Source: Icerya purchasi
Lineage: Eukaryota; Arthropoda; Insecta; Hemiptera; Monophlebidae
Assembly: GCA_039619475.1 (NCBI GenBank)
Contig: CM077115.1
Location: 152,743,774-152,807,773 of the forward strand
Direction: 5' to 3'
DNA length: 64,000 bases
The notes beneath the pieces are model-generated. The model was not told where the DNA came from. It saw only the letters and a program-made list of their open reading frames with translations, and ran no database searches. Below are positions 34,560 to 46,600 of the stretch, piece by piece. Within the stretch, counting starts at the first letter, position 1; every line of letters starts with the position of its first letter. A program made the position numbers and the translations under genes.

Positions 34560-37500
34560 TCATTCGCGCCACATCTTTGCTTCGAGTGAGTGGAGTTGAT
34601 GAAGAATTCTTAAACGACATCAGAATTAGAGAGTGCAAAACTCGGTATATGCAGAATGCCAAGTGCCAAGGCCGTGCACAGAATTTTGAAATGGGGGAGG
34701 GGGTTTCTTTGCATATTTATTTTATAAGCAACGACGCATTTTTCACTGATATTCACACTATTAATCATTTCCATCATTTTGATTTATACATTAATAATTT
34801 ACATAAATGAATTACACATTAATAAAAATTACATATATTATCGATTATACTCGTAATAAAAAATTTTTCCTTAAGATATTAATGAAATGCCTAAAAATAT
34901 GCAGCATATTTTTCCTTTTTTCCTGATAGAATACCCTAAAAAATCAGCAACATTTATTTTAAATTTTCGATCTTTTTTAGATTTGTTTGTATATTTATAA
35001 TAACTATTTCAGTTCTAATGGAGGGGTAAACACCCCCCCCCCCGGACACGGCCTTGACAAGTGTATCATTCTTTCGAGGACCGAGATATATCCAAATTGT
35101 AATTTATGCAACATTGATTCCCATGCTAGCTGTCCCATAATCAACCTCTCGATCCCGCGAGCACGTCTACTCTTCCCTTATCAGAAATATTGACGAGCAT
35201 CGCGAGCAGAAGGCAAGATACAATAGTGGTACCGACAGTGTTTTAACTTTTGCGAGTAATTGTTACAAACAAGCAACAAGCGCGGAAAATTACCGTTACT
35301 CACGCGCTTCATCACCAAGTCTTCGCATACTTCTATTACCGACAACAACTGCAAACCTACTTACAATATATTGAAAACCGATGAACCAGAGAGTCACTTA
35401 TTATCTGCTAACACAGAAGTAAAGGAAACTCCGCATGCTCCTAAAACCCTCCAGTAGTACAAGATACCGATGAACCTAGGATAAATGGAAGTGATCCAGT
35501 TCAGTCTATGGACCTGAGTAATTAATGTCACCCAGCAAAAGTCAGCGCTTCTCTTGCTCAAGGATTTTTCTAACTACACGTTTCCCTTTGATTTATGAGC
35601 AGTTTATATTGTTCGTAGAAGCTGCACTAAATTTTAATGATCCACTGCCTACTGTCAACAAATTCGCTAAAAATCCTAACCTCCTATTAGCTTCCGCAAA
35701 TGGGACATCAAAGAACCATAACTGAAGATGAAGCTTACTACACTTGTCAACGAGGTTTCGACTTCAGAGCATTTTACTCAAACGCCAACAACTAATATGT
35801 TACGCGTTTCACTCGTTTTATGTATCCTTCGATTATGTTTAAACATTGCACATATTTTAATAATGGTATAGTTTGTTAGCGGCTGGATCTCCGCTCAATA
35901 TTCGTTGTTTTTTAGCTTTACGATTTTCCTTTTTAATATATAATTGCTACCGTGAATGTGATCAAGTCCTTAATTATTCAATGGAATTCCTGAATTAGGA
36001 ACTCTTGATATCTCAATATTCTTCGGTAATTATAAGTCTTCGGCTAACTCTCATGAAACAGTCTCATCATCCCTGCATTCAATCCCATCAAATTTACCAG
36101 AGTTCTTATTACTTTGCGACAAAAGCCTGCGGGAATACTGCGAAACTAGTTCATAATTCCATGCCCTCTCAAAACAACGCGTATCTTTTGACAACAACTG
36201 TGTCCATGTGTCTCCCATTACTGCTAGTATGTACACTTCTCCCGATATGCCGGTATCTGCTTACTAAATTGGCGTTTTCTACACCGATGTACGTGACACC
36301 GATCGTGTTTTTTGAAGATTTCAATTGCCACTAAATTTTTTTTCTAAAATCATATTGAATAACGATCCTTCGATCCTCAAGCCCCTACTCCGACCCTCCT
36401 GGATGCTTCCTAATCGATCTTGCCTTTATCTGAAGTTGAATTTATTGTACCACAGAATTCCTACTTAAATAATTATTGTTCAAATTCTGATATATTTTCC
36501 ACTTAGCACCGATAAAGTTTCTCATTCACCATTTTCAATGTCCAGTTATCAAAAAGATTACCAAATTTAGACGAATGGTTAGATTGACGTTGACCGTTTC
36601 TCATCCGAAACTAGCTGTGTAAACCTGAATAAGAAAAAAAAACCTTCCCACTCCACCCCTTTCATAAATATTTTTCTTTTCTCTTTTTCCTGTACAGCCT
36701 CGTTTTCCGGAATTATTTTTGAAAACACGCTATATCCTGGCGCGCTCTCACCTAGTGACCATTAAAAGGAAGCGCAGAAAATATACCATTACTTTGAAGC
36801 ATCTATTCGCTAGAAGCCACGACTCTTTTCCCAAACATTTTTTAATATTTTTCCAATTCCCTTCCTCAGCGCTCTCTTTTGTAGATGCTCGTTGTATTCC
36901 ACCGTTTCTTTGCTTTTTATTAAAAGTGCTACATCCGCCGCAGAATTATTTTCCTCCGATTAATATTGGGCGCGCGTCGTACGCCTCTCGCTCACAGACT
37001 TCAATTTTCATTCCACTCTCACCCCATACATTTTCTAAGATCCTTTCACTTCTTGAGTGATTCTCTGAAGGGGTTTCTCTTTCTCGGCCTTTAAAAGTCT
37101 TACTCTAACTCTCAATAATGGCGGTGTCTCTCGTTTGTCTAAAGTTTTGTCAAACTCTAATGTCGACCTGCGCTACTTAATATAAATATACCACACCGCC
37201 TCTTCTACTATGGAATATCCTTGCAATCGATATAAATTACTTGACCGGTTCACTAGGAAAAACGACGCTCCCTTCTCGCTACGATTGCCTCGATTCTATT
37301 GAGTTCTTTAAACTATCAAACCTACTATACCGATGAATCGAAATTTTTCCCCAGTTCGGAATTGCATTACCTTCTATTCCGACTTGCGTCATCTTCTCGA
37401 CTACATAACTATTGCTCTATTCTGTATGCCGAGCTAGACAGTCTTAGAGTCTCTACCATTCAATTACTCCCGTTTAACGGTTGTAACCTTACTGTACCTT

Positions 37501-38116
37501 ACTTGCTTGTTGCTTGCAATGCCCCATCCCAACAGAGTTCGATTAATATTACTGTTATTTTAATTCAGTCCTTAATTTTCCAGCTGGTATTATCCTCGCA
37601 CCAGATCAGTTTCCTATGGGCACCTGGTCACACTCGGTTCCCGGCTAATAGTTTAGCTAACACTGTTACTAAATCAGTTTTGTTATGCCCAAGTAGGACT
37701 AGTTCTCCCAACAAGCTTTTTTTCTTAAAGGAGATTAAGCATTTTATTGACTCCTGATTTCCTCTTTCGCTAGAACCCATTTTGTGGCTTTCTCGCTGTT
37801 GCGCATCGGACATACTTGCCTGACACGCATAATCAACTTTTACTCAACCTCGAGCTTTTTGCCGTTTGTTTCTATTGTTCTTTTTCTCTTGCTCCCTCAA
37901 TAAAGCACGTCTCTTTGAGTGTCCTTGTTTGGCTCTCCAACAAGCTAATTTTCAAAGTCCGTGCAGTGATTTCTATCCAACTCTCCTACAGGTATCGTAA
38001 ATAATATTCAATTTCTCTAGGCAACTAATTTATTCCGTTTCAATTGGTAACCTTACAGCAATAATGTCGCAGTAGCCTCGGCAGCTGTACGCGATACTTA
38101 AAAAAAAAAAAAAAAA
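34560..38116 (+). mobile_element. Decayed near-full-length I-group LINE
   Basis: Readable parts in order: an ORF1-like piece (34577-34665, VDEEFLNDIRIRECKTRYMQNAKC), interrupted by a MITE; a cysteine-rich piece (35090-35170, CNLCNIDSHASCP); ORF1 remainder to about 35730; an endonuclease piece near 36005-36334 ending FFEDFNCH (the GDFNAH position); then RNase H at 37299-37757 (TDESK, ILYAELDSLR, WAPGHTRFPANSLANTV); and the C-terminal zinc block (LRIGHTCLPDTHNQ, then LFECPCL) at 37795-37935. An A-run at 38101-38116 is probably the tail. The RT is essentially unreadable. Many stops and shifts show that it is old. Confidence 0.6.
34667..35056. mobile_element. hAT-like MITE inside the LINE ORF1
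   Basis: The ends CAAGGCCGTG (34667-34676) and CACGGCCTTG (35047-35056) are perfect 10-bp inverted repeats. The flanks ccaagtgc (34659-34666) and acaagtgt (35057-35064) match at 6 of 8 positions, consistent with an old 8-bp target duplication as hAT elements make. A G-run near the left end and a C-run near the right end extend the inverted character. 390 bp, non-coding. Confidence 0.65.
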
Positions 38117-38119
38117 GTT

Positions 38120-39280
38120 CCTTGAATTAAAGCCGCGTGAAGAGCTTAAAAGTTTTTAAAAATAATTCTGTAATATTAACAGCAGTTCGCACGCGTCTTC
38201 TGTTCAAACATCACTAATTACATAAAATAAAGTTGTTTTTCATTATAATAGTAGCCTCTTAAAAACACGTTTACTCTCCCAGAGGTATTATGTTAATCAA
38301 GGTGATCACTGTAGACGCTCATTATATCAGGTGAGCTTCTCGTCGTTGTACACATATGATTAAAGTAGGTGATGATTAACCGGAGACACGAAATAACTTC
38401 CTATTGCAAACTTAACATCTTCATAACATTGTTTCGTTATGCATCAGATAACAGCATTTACGGAAAGAGCATTTAAATTGTAAGGAGTATCATTGACACG
38501 AGAGAGAAGGTCACAACTGCTCATGTGGAAAACCGCTTTCAATGATCAACCACCACTTCAAAGCTAATTTAGGGGTAATTTACTGTGCAGTTGTATTAGT
38601 TAATTCTACGATTTCAGTTTTTTCGTTCATCCGATTCGACGCTTTTTTCCCCCTTCTACGGAAGTCTCGCAGTGGTAAATTTAAAACATAAAGCTGTAAA
38701 ACCAGAACGATAATATTGTACGAGATGGTTTGTTTTTTTTTTGTTTTTTTTTTTCTTCGGAGCGAAACACGCGATCCAGTTAAGGCGTTAGAGAAGAGCT
38801 TTATGAGAGTAATGAAGTTCAGAAATGTTAACTCCTCTAATCTCTGACTTTACTTCTCATTTTTGAGGCTTTCCTTATTCTTTTATCGATTATTCTTTTA
38901 TCGATTATTCTTCGAACAGTTAAAAATATTTGATACCTTAATTCGATGATATGCTTAACGTAATTAGAATTAATTTGATTTTGATTTTCACTCAAAATCC
39001 AAGAACTGAACTTTGGAAAAATTAATTTCCGACGAAAGAAATTTATACGGATAAGCAGCGTATACTAATACATGAAGTGGGTCCTGATTTTTTTGGTTCG
39101 GAATAAGTGAAAATTATGAAAGTAATCTGAAAAAAATGTTGTGTCTGCACGTTCATAAATCGTATGTGATACAGTGTGAAATAAACAGGGACCGATACAC
39201 AAAGTATTTAACAGGATATTAGTAATTAAACGTTGCTCGGAATGTAGTCAAAATAGTGAGCTAGCGAATGTTGCAGTAAA
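38120..39280. other. Gene-free stretch
   Basis: No supported feature; a T-rich run lies at about 38731-38754. Confidence 0.4.
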
Positions 39281-39281
39281 T

Positions 39282-39398
39282 TATTATATATCTATATATC
39301 TATATATCTATATCTATATATCTATATATCTATATCTATATATCTATATCTATATATCTATATCTATATATCTATATCTATATCTATATCTATATATA
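39282..39398. repeat. TATATC microsatellite
   Basis: More than 100 bp of interrupted tatatc/tatc units, directly abutting the left end of the mariner-like element. This is a TA-dense target for Tc1/mariner insertion. Confidence 0.85.
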
Positions 39399-40264
39399 AG
39401 ATGTCCAGTGGGAAAGTTCAAATTTCAAATTTGAGGAAGTGGGGAGGAGTCTTAATCGATGCGACCGGCTGGCGGGTTTAGCAGTTACGATGGAGCGTTG
39501 GAGCGGAGCGCACCGTACTTTTGCTATCGAAGCTTATTTTAAGAATGGTGATTTGTGCGCAATTGCCCTTCGAAAATTTAGTTCGCGCTACGATATTCGT
39601 CGACCCAGAGGTGCCCCGAGTGTTAACCTCTTGAAACAGTGGATAAAGAAGTTTCGTGAAACAGGTTCTGCTAATAATCAACTCATCCCTGGCCCCGTAC
39701 CTACTGTATCAACATAAAGAAAATGTGCGTTGAGTAAGTGATTCGGCCCTTTCAAATCCGCCGCGTTCTTTACGGTAGCACTCGACTGCTGTTTTGGGTA
39801 TTTCTAAGTCAACAGTTCATATTTTAATCAGGAAAAAATGCGTTTTCATCTCTACAAAATCCAATTGGTGTAAGCTTTGAAAGAAAGTAATTACGTTTTA
39901 CGGAAATCTTGTGCTGAAAGGTTGCTGGAAATATTTCCTACGCAGCGCAGACTCAGTAAAGTTGTTTTCAGTGATGAGGCCTATTTTCACCTAGAAGGTT
40001 ACTTAAACAAGCAAAACTGCAGATATTAGGGGCATCAATGAACCCCAAGAGAGAAGCATCAACGACAGTAGTGCGAACAAAATTTTTAAGGGCAATTGTA
40101 TACGAATCACCCCATTCTTAGAATAAGCTCCGGTTCAACGTTTCCTCGTAACTGCTAAACCCGCAAGACGAACGCGTCGATTGAGACCGCTTCCCACTTG
40201 CTCTCGCGTAAACCATTTCCGCGTTGTTCAAATTTGCAATTTGAATTTTCCCACTCGACATCCT
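39399..40264 (+). mobile_element. Internally deleted mariner-like element with both ends
   Basis: The left end (atgtccagtgggaaagttca, from 39401) and right end (reverse complement atgtcgagtgggaaaattca, to 40261) are long inverted repeats. Similarity extends inward through caaatttga to gcgggtttagcagttacga, about 90 bp in total with gaps. The flanking dinucleotide is TA on both sides. It encodes the start of a transposase and one catalytic block, with the middle deleted, and is about 866 bp long. Confidence 0.8.
39490..39717 (+). pseudogene. Mariner-like transposase, N-terminal helix-turn-helix fragment
   Basis: From the ATG at 39490 the frame reads MERWSGAHRTFAIEAYFKNG, then a second helix region ending SVNLLKQWIKKFRETGSA. 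This is the DNA-binding helix-turn-helix found at the front of many insect mariner-type transposases. The frame stops at 39715-39717. A catalytic-core piece in another frame, FSDEAYFHLEGYLNKQNCRY followed by a stop (39967-40029), holds the second catalytic aspartate. The first and third acidic residues are not readable. Non-functional. Confidence 0.7.
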
Positions 40265-40835
40265 GTATTTTGAGTAGCTCAAGAATGAAATAATCGTTAG
40301 CTTGTCGATTCAGAGTTACTTTTAAATTTAGTCAAAAAAACTTGTATTACTTGATCTAATGCGAAAGAAATAGAGGTAAAGAGATTGCAATTGAATTTAA
40401 GCGAGGCACTTTATCAGCTGACCTTGGCGAATACAACTTAAAGATATGTTAGCGGTTTGAAGCTTTAAAAAATGTGATATAATGAGCGGGCGAGAATTTT
40501 ATCACACAGAACACACCCACTTATAAACAAGTCTGTTGTGTCAAAACTATTAAGTAGGTATGAGTAGCGAAAAAGTGAAAACTAATTAAGACTAGTTTGA
40601 CAAAATTCAATATAATGCACGCGTTTACATAGTTATTTATTAGTGTCTATTTGAAGTGCAATAAAAAAAAAAAAAAAAAAAAAGAAAGAATTTAATTTAT
40701 TTCCTTCGGATTTATCGACTGCGGTTAGTATTTCATCGCCTTTTTTATTACTTTTGCGTACTTGTATTTAAATCAGTCTGTATTACAGTGCTGTGAAGTA
40801 AATGATTTGCGGTAAAATCAAAATTTAGTAAGTCA
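40265..40835. other. Gene-free stretch
   Basis: An A-run lies at about 40662-40683. No supported gene. Confidence 0.4.
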
Positions 40836-40839
40836 GCAT

Positions 40840-41907
40840 CGATAATATAAATGAAACAATAAAAAAATTGAGTAAAAACATTCAATACTTAGGCTTACAA
40901 TTTAACATAAATAAAACCCAAGCACTATTAATAAGTAGAAAACAAGACAGGGAAGAAATGATACACATTGCATTGAACAGCACTTATACATAAAGATAAA
41001 GATAAAATAAAAATAGTAAAAGAAATAAAATACTTGGGAATAATCATAGACACACTAATTTAAATTTTAGAAAACACATCGAATTCATAATAGACAAGAT
41101 TAAGATTAATTTCAAATTAAGATCACTATATTCAAATATGTTCGGTTTCAAATATAAAGATAGAATAGTACTCTACAAAGCCATTTTTGAATCTATAATA
41201 CTGCCCTACAGTATATTTTCCAGTTTTACGAGAAAAAGACAAGAATAAGCTGTTAAAATTACAAAGGAAAATATTAACAGGAACAATGTTCGCTTATCGC
41301 ACAATATCGTATACTTCAGTCAACATCATGGCAGCAATAATAATACCTATAGACTTAAAGTTAGAAACTGTAAACCAAATATCAAAACATTGTAACAAGA
41401 AGAAAAAATTTTAGACAAAAAAAAGGTTACGAAAACAGATCAATAAAATTAACTCGAGTAGTATACGACACTCTGACAACTCAGATGTGATAAATCAAAA
41501 ACTGGCAAAGTAACACGAGAAATAGTTTCAAACATAGGAGAAAGACTACAAATGAAACATTCTTATACAGGATTATAACTTCACTCAATTTTTAACCGGA
41601 CATGGAAATAATAACGGGGTGTCTATATGAAACGATTTAAAATTACTAAATGGGACATCTGTAAAGACTGTAAAGAAGAAACAGACGATTAACATTTGAT
41701 TTTCGAATGCAATAAGTTTAAAAACGAAAGAGAAAAACGGAAAATAATAAAAAAACCAATAACCGAAATACATAAAAAAAACTTTTTTAATTTGATCAGC
41801 TTTGTCAACCATGTAATGAATAACAAAACAAAACACATCAACAACAAATAATAACAGTAACAATCAGAAACTTTGGCTGAAAAACCGCAAGGTACAGCGG
41901 AGTAAAT

Positions 41908-41946
<39 letters not shown>
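40840..41946 (+). mobile_element. R1-like LINE, 3' half
   Basis: A-rich, broken coding sequence: SKNIQYLGLQFNINKTQALLISRK, then KEIKYLGIIIDTHLNFRKHIEFI, FKYKDRIVLYKAIFESIILPYSIF, KLQRKILTGTMFAYRTISY, and a zinc-like WDICKDCKEETDD...IFECNKFKNER near 41650-41720. The 3' end is taaataaataaat followed by an A-run ending at about 41946. In style and A-richness it complements the 5' half at 24.9-27.65 kb and is probably the same family. Confidence 0.65.
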
Positions 41947-41949
41947 GTC

Positions 41950-42830
41950 AGTATCGATAATTTATCTAAAACACCATTCTGCTGCTAAAAATTAACCACA
42001 ACCAACATTTTCCTTTTCTGCTACATGAGTTTGAAAATCCAATGGTAAGTATTCAAATGTAGCCTCCAAAAGTAACTTGCGACCGTTACAGCAAGTGCAC
42101 ACGCGCCAGAGTTTCCACATCTCGGCAAAACCAGCGACGTGCCGCACGTATACACGTACGACCATTCCCGCACACGCAGGTATTTGTATTCATTTTTTTA
42201 ATTTTAATTTTCTTTCACTCGGATACGTTTGATACCCATGCTGCTTGCAGAGACTGTATCTCTTTTTCTCAGTCCGGCTTGATAATCTTTCGTCTTAAGT
42301 ACCGCTCGGACTATTACACAGACGCGTCGATGGGACCCCGACGCTTACCAACGTTACTAGCCCGTTCCGTTCGAATGCTAGCAATTAATGAGCCTTATAT
42401 AACAACACAAATTATGTACTTTGAAATAACATGAACTAAAAGTAGAAAAAAGGAATGCATGACAAAAATTAAATTACTTTTAGTGTGTTGTTATTGTAGA
42501 GTGTTAAGGAATGTATTCGAAACAAACTTCGATAACGCATTACTAAAATGATTCATTTATAGATACTACCCCATATACTCTATTTAGACTAGTGTTGCAG
42601 ATTACACTCAAAAATATTTTTTGATGAGGTGAATGCTGTTCTTGATATGATTAATATTTCAGAGACAAATATCTTTAATATTACTATCACCTCCGACTCC
42701 GCTATCATAGAACACGTATAATCAAACCAAGCTATTCTGTATCTTCATCCACACAGATAGTAACGGAATTGTCTTAAAATAATACGCTGATAAAAACACA
42801 GAATCCGTTTTCTTAACAGAGCACCCGCCT
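41950..42830. other. Gene-free stretch
   Basis: No feature that I can support. Confidence 0.4.
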
Positions 42831-42837
42831 ACGCTAT

Positions 42838-43113
42838 TTGGTTAATAAAATAGTTGAAGAGAAAAGCAAACCAAGACCGGTAAAACAATTAGAAAAAAAA
42901 TTATTTCTAGCAAAGGCAAACTTACCGAAAGAATTGATCGATAAATTATGTAATTCGGTACAAAATATGGAAGACGCTGTATGGGCAACTTACTTTCATT
43001 ATAACTCCACAGACAGTTCAGCAATAATGATGTGGAAAACAATAAAATGTTTTTTTACAAAAAATAAATATCGATACTTGAAGGTTTATTCTAAAAATTT
43101 AAAAATGCACTAA
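42838..43113 (+). pseudogene. Transposase-like fragment running into a foldback
   Basis: A 91-codon frame with KANLPKELIDKLCNSVQNMEDAVWATYFHYNSTDSSA in its middle. The pattern of a short helix followed by AVWATYFH-STD recalls a segment of Mutator-like transposases of insects, but the match is from memory of the style and is weak. The 3' third of the frame lies inside the left arm of the inverted repeat at 43041-43465. Confidence 0.35.
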
Positions 43114-43465
43114 AAAGTAAAAAATAATTACTCCCGATAAAAAATATACATCAGAGTGATATACCCTTACAGGTGACATTATCGTAATTCTTATACATTA
43201 ACTTTTTGGGGTTAGTATCAAATTCATATTATAATAATAATTAAAAAATGCGTTAAATGCTTCTTAGATATTGTAACATGAATTTGATGCCAACTCCAAA
43301 AAGTTAATGTTGTATAAGAATTACGATATCACCTTCAGTTATATCACTCTGATATATATATTTTTTATCGGGAGTAATTATTTTTATCTTTTTAGTGCAT
43401 TTTTAAATTTTTATAATAAACTTTCAAGTATCGATATTTATTTTTTGTAAAAAAGCATTTTATTT
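43041..43465. repeat. Large foldback (about 188-bp arms)
   Basis: Left arm 43041-43228 and right arm 43276-43465 are inverted copies with scattered mismatches (for example tatcgatacttgaa with ttcaagtatcgata, and ttactcccgataaaaaatat with its complement). The spacer is about 47 bp. The left arm continues an open frame, so the repeat was probably formed by duplicating the end of a coding element. Confidence 0.75.
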
Positions 43466-43679
43466 TATAATTTTTAGCGTTATGCTTGAATTTTTTTCTC
43501 GTTAAAAATACATTTTTTTTCACATTATTCTCTATACTTGATACTCAAAAAAAATCGATTTCTTTATTTTGAACTGCATTTCCACGGGGTGAAAACATCA
43601 AAAGCTACATTTCCATAGTAATTTGGCAAATTTATAATATTTTAAGTCAATAAATCTAACTCGACGTTGAAACTAATCA

Positions 43680-43925
43680 CGAATGAAAAGCATCCAAAAA
43701 GCTTCAACTCCCGCGTTATTAAGCATAACTCAAAAACTACCGATCAGATCTTGATCAAATTTAAATGGGACCACGTGCGAAGCACCACCATTTAAATAAA
43801 AGAAAAATCATCAAATTCGGTTCACCTAGAAGAAAGTTCTGTGGTAACACACATAAAAAAATAATAAAAAAAAAAAAATACAGTCGAATTGGATACCTCC
43901 TTCTTTTTTGAAGTCGGTTAAAAAC
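43680..43925 (-). repeat. Interspersed repeat R, copy 1
   Basis: On the minus strand it contains taaccgacttcaaaaaagaaggagg and agtttttgagttatgcttaataacg, which match the order and sequence of 47330-47420 on the plus strand. The family is not identified. Confidence 0.45.
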
Positions 43926-44430
43926 AATTCTGTGTATGCAATTTTAGCCAAGTTTACACGCATGCGGTACAGGTAGCACCGGATTGCAGCGTACATATGA
44001 TTTTAACAGTGTACAGATACCGGTCAAGTCATCGACGGATGTCCGAAAATCGAATAATACAATGGCGTCACGATCAAAATTTGCACACGTTAACGGAGCC
44101 GAATAGTGTAATTACAATCGCGATTATACGATTCAAAAGTAGGATCTGCGTTTAATAAATGTTACTATACAATTTTGTAGTATTGTGTCTTTTTTTTATC
44201 CAAATCCTTTGGCATGAACGTATATACGCACCGTGTTTCTTTTCTAATTCAGTACTCGAAAGTATTCTTATTTTTTTCCCAAACGGAACCAGACGTATCA
44301 CATATTTTGTCCGTTTGTATTAATTTTTTACGAACAATTAATTTTCCTTTTAATTCATTCAATTTAAGTCGAACTAAAGCAATACTACACAGAAATTACA
44401 ATTATATAATATTATTATTTATAAAAACAA

Positions 44431-44470
44431 ACCGAGACATGTTTCGTAGTACAAACTACATCATCACGGT
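44431..44470 (-). ncRNA. Hammerhead-like relic
   Basis: On the minus strand: ACCG closing with CGGT, TGATGA, a perfect 5-bp stem GTAGT/ACTAC, GAA, and ACATGT followed by CT. It lacks the first core C, and there is an extra base at the cut site. The stems are kept. Probably the end of a lost PLE copy of the 7-kb subfamily. Confidence 0.4.
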
Positions 44471-44514
44471 ATAACATAAACAATTTAAATTTAAATGAAT
44501 GAAGAATGACAATA

Positions 44515-44785
44515 TAAAATAAGTAAAGTAAGTCCCATGATAGGGCGTCAGGATTGTGAAGTTAAGGTTCACTATGTACTAAGCCGAACGACATTAATGA
44601 GAGTAGGTGGTCAGTTCCTTTCTCCCGACCGCCTTTACTTTCCCAGATTTCTTTCTGGTATCCAATTATTTCAAGCTGGGTAAACCTGGGAACGATTCGG
44701 ATTTGGAACGAGACAAGTCTCGAACCCGTGCCGTCTGATTTACTAGTCAAGCACCTTAACCACTAGGTGTTACCGTGCTGCCTAA
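44515..44785 (-). repeat. tRNA-derived SINE, family S3 (most complete copy)
   Basis: On the minus strand from about 44783: a head with A box tagtggttaagg and B box gggttcgagact, and a body ending cttcacaatcctgacgccctatcatgggacttactttactt. Tails of the same family are at 24588-24650 and 27666-27715. Confidence 0.7.
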
Positions 44786-45135
44786 TGACAATATGCGTAT
44801 CGGTAAATAATATTCAAGAACTATGAATCTAAAAACTGTTATATATATATTTATTTTTTTTTATATTTATTTATTTTCAATTTTATTAAAATTTTATTTT
44901 CGGTAAAGGATTATTAGTTTGTGTATTGTTAATAATTAAAATGTCTTTATGTTTATTTATGAAAACAATTCTGCAAATTACTACTTAGAGCCTTAAATTT
45001 AGTAAATATCAAACAAAAAAAAAACATGAGAATATCATATTTATAGGATTCAATTGCGGTCATAGTCGATGCTGCCTCGTAGACCCATAGTGTGTAGTCG
45101 TTCGTATATAGATTACCTACAACCCAATCATGCTC

Positions 45136-45937
45136 GACCGAAACAAATTAAAGCAAAAGGCACCCTTACAGATGTAGGAGAAATAATGGTAGTTGCTAAC
45201 AGTAAAAAAAAAAAAAAAGACAATCGAGATTGAAACGATAAATAATGCCTTAAAATTTACTGGCCAATTTCTACTTTTTCAATAAGTTACGTTATGATTA
45301 TTGAGGAAATTATCGTATTAAAAACTTACGTATAAAAGGTCGCTTGTCGTTTGGTCGCGAAGTGTGTTAGCTATATTGTTTTTATAATTTTGTCTAATCT
45401 GGTTGAAGTAAATATCAGCAAAATCTACAGCCAACCATTTTTAGAAATATGTTTATCCTCATTTTATTTTTTACATTTTCCCGTGTTTTATATACCTCGT
45501 CATTTTTTCTCTTAAAACTTATTCCCTCCGATTTCTATCATTTGCGTTCTCTCTATATTCGGTATCTTGTAGCTTGCCTGTAATATATATTTCTTTTTTA
45601 TAGCTTTAATTTGGCTATATGACCTTTTCTTTCCCATATTTCTAAAAATGGTTGGCTGTAGATTTTGCTGATATTTACTTCAACCAGATTAGACAAAATT
45701 ATAAAAACAATATAGCTAACACACTTCGCGACCAAACCATTTTATACGTACGTTTTTAATACGATGATTTCCTCAATAATCATAACATAACTTATTGAAA
45801 AAGTAAAAATTGGCCAGTAAATTTTAAGCCATTATTTATTGTTTCAATCTTGATTCTCTTTTTTTTTTTACTGTTAGCAACTACAATTATTTCTTCTACA
45901 TCTGTAAGGGTGCCTTTTATTTTAATTTGTTTCGGTC
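45136..45937. repeat. Large inverted repeat (about 300-bp arms)
   Basis: Left arm 45136-45451 and right arm 45635-45937 are inverted copies with only scattered mismatches and length changes in A/T runs. The 183-bp spacer is AT-rich with no reading frame. No terminal motif of a known superfamily was recognised at the outer ends (gaccgaaacaaattaaa...). Confidence 0.8.
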
Positions 45938-46224
45938 ACGTGCGCGACGACCGATTTACAACAACTTTGCAAATGTCCATACCCTCGATCTTTTTTTTAA
46001 TAATCTTCGTTCCAATCAATACCCTATTTAAAGTAGTCCCAACCTTTATCATGTAGATAAAATTAATTAGAAGCTGCGAGTTACCATGATAATCGAAACT
46101 ACGTAGTCAGAAAATCTTTTATTTTTTCATACATTATTTTTTATATATTAGTTTTGTGTACGTTAATTGTGTTTTGTTTTGTGTGTATAATTTCTTCTTC
46201 CTTTTCTTGAGCATTTTCCCGCGA

Positions 46225-46600
46225 GCGGGGTCTGCTATTTTTAGTAGATGCGACAAGTGAATGAACCAACCGGCCTGTCGCCCGGGCCTGACGTTGCTAT
46301 AGGCAATTTTTATATGCAACGCCGGTGTACACACGCAAGACTACATTCGGAACTGATTGTAGTCGCTTGATTTATATCGGCATATACAAGTGCAGTCCTG
46401 TGTGTGGATCTGCTGTGTACTGACCTAGCGAGCATATGATGTTGTACGTGGTGGTTTGCCATTGCCACCACGTGATTACTAGCGATTATTTATTTTTATT
46501 TAATTTAATTTTTGTAATAAGTTCGTCGTCGCTCGGGATCGAACCCGTGACCACCATATCGGAAGTCAAGCGCTCTAGCAACTAGGCTATCGCGACGACT
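46225..46600 (-). repeat. tRNA-derived SINE, family S2, copy 2 (complete head)
   Basis: On the minus strand the head begins gtcgtcgcgatagcctagttgc at about 46598 and has B box gggttcgatccc (46535-46546) ending in a complementary gcgacgac, so an acceptor-stem-like pairing is still visible. The body matches 30268-30590, including ggcaatggcaaaccacc and the aatcaagcgactacaatcag block. Confidence 0.75.

Noticed and set aside
39282..39398. CRISPR-like or tandem regulatory array
   Set aside because: Units of only 4-6 bp without spacers; a simple microsatellite.
46500..46600. Functional tRNA gene on the minus strand
   Set aside because: Head with A and B boxes and paired ends, but the downstream SINE body and the related copy at 30.3 kb show it is the head of a SINE.
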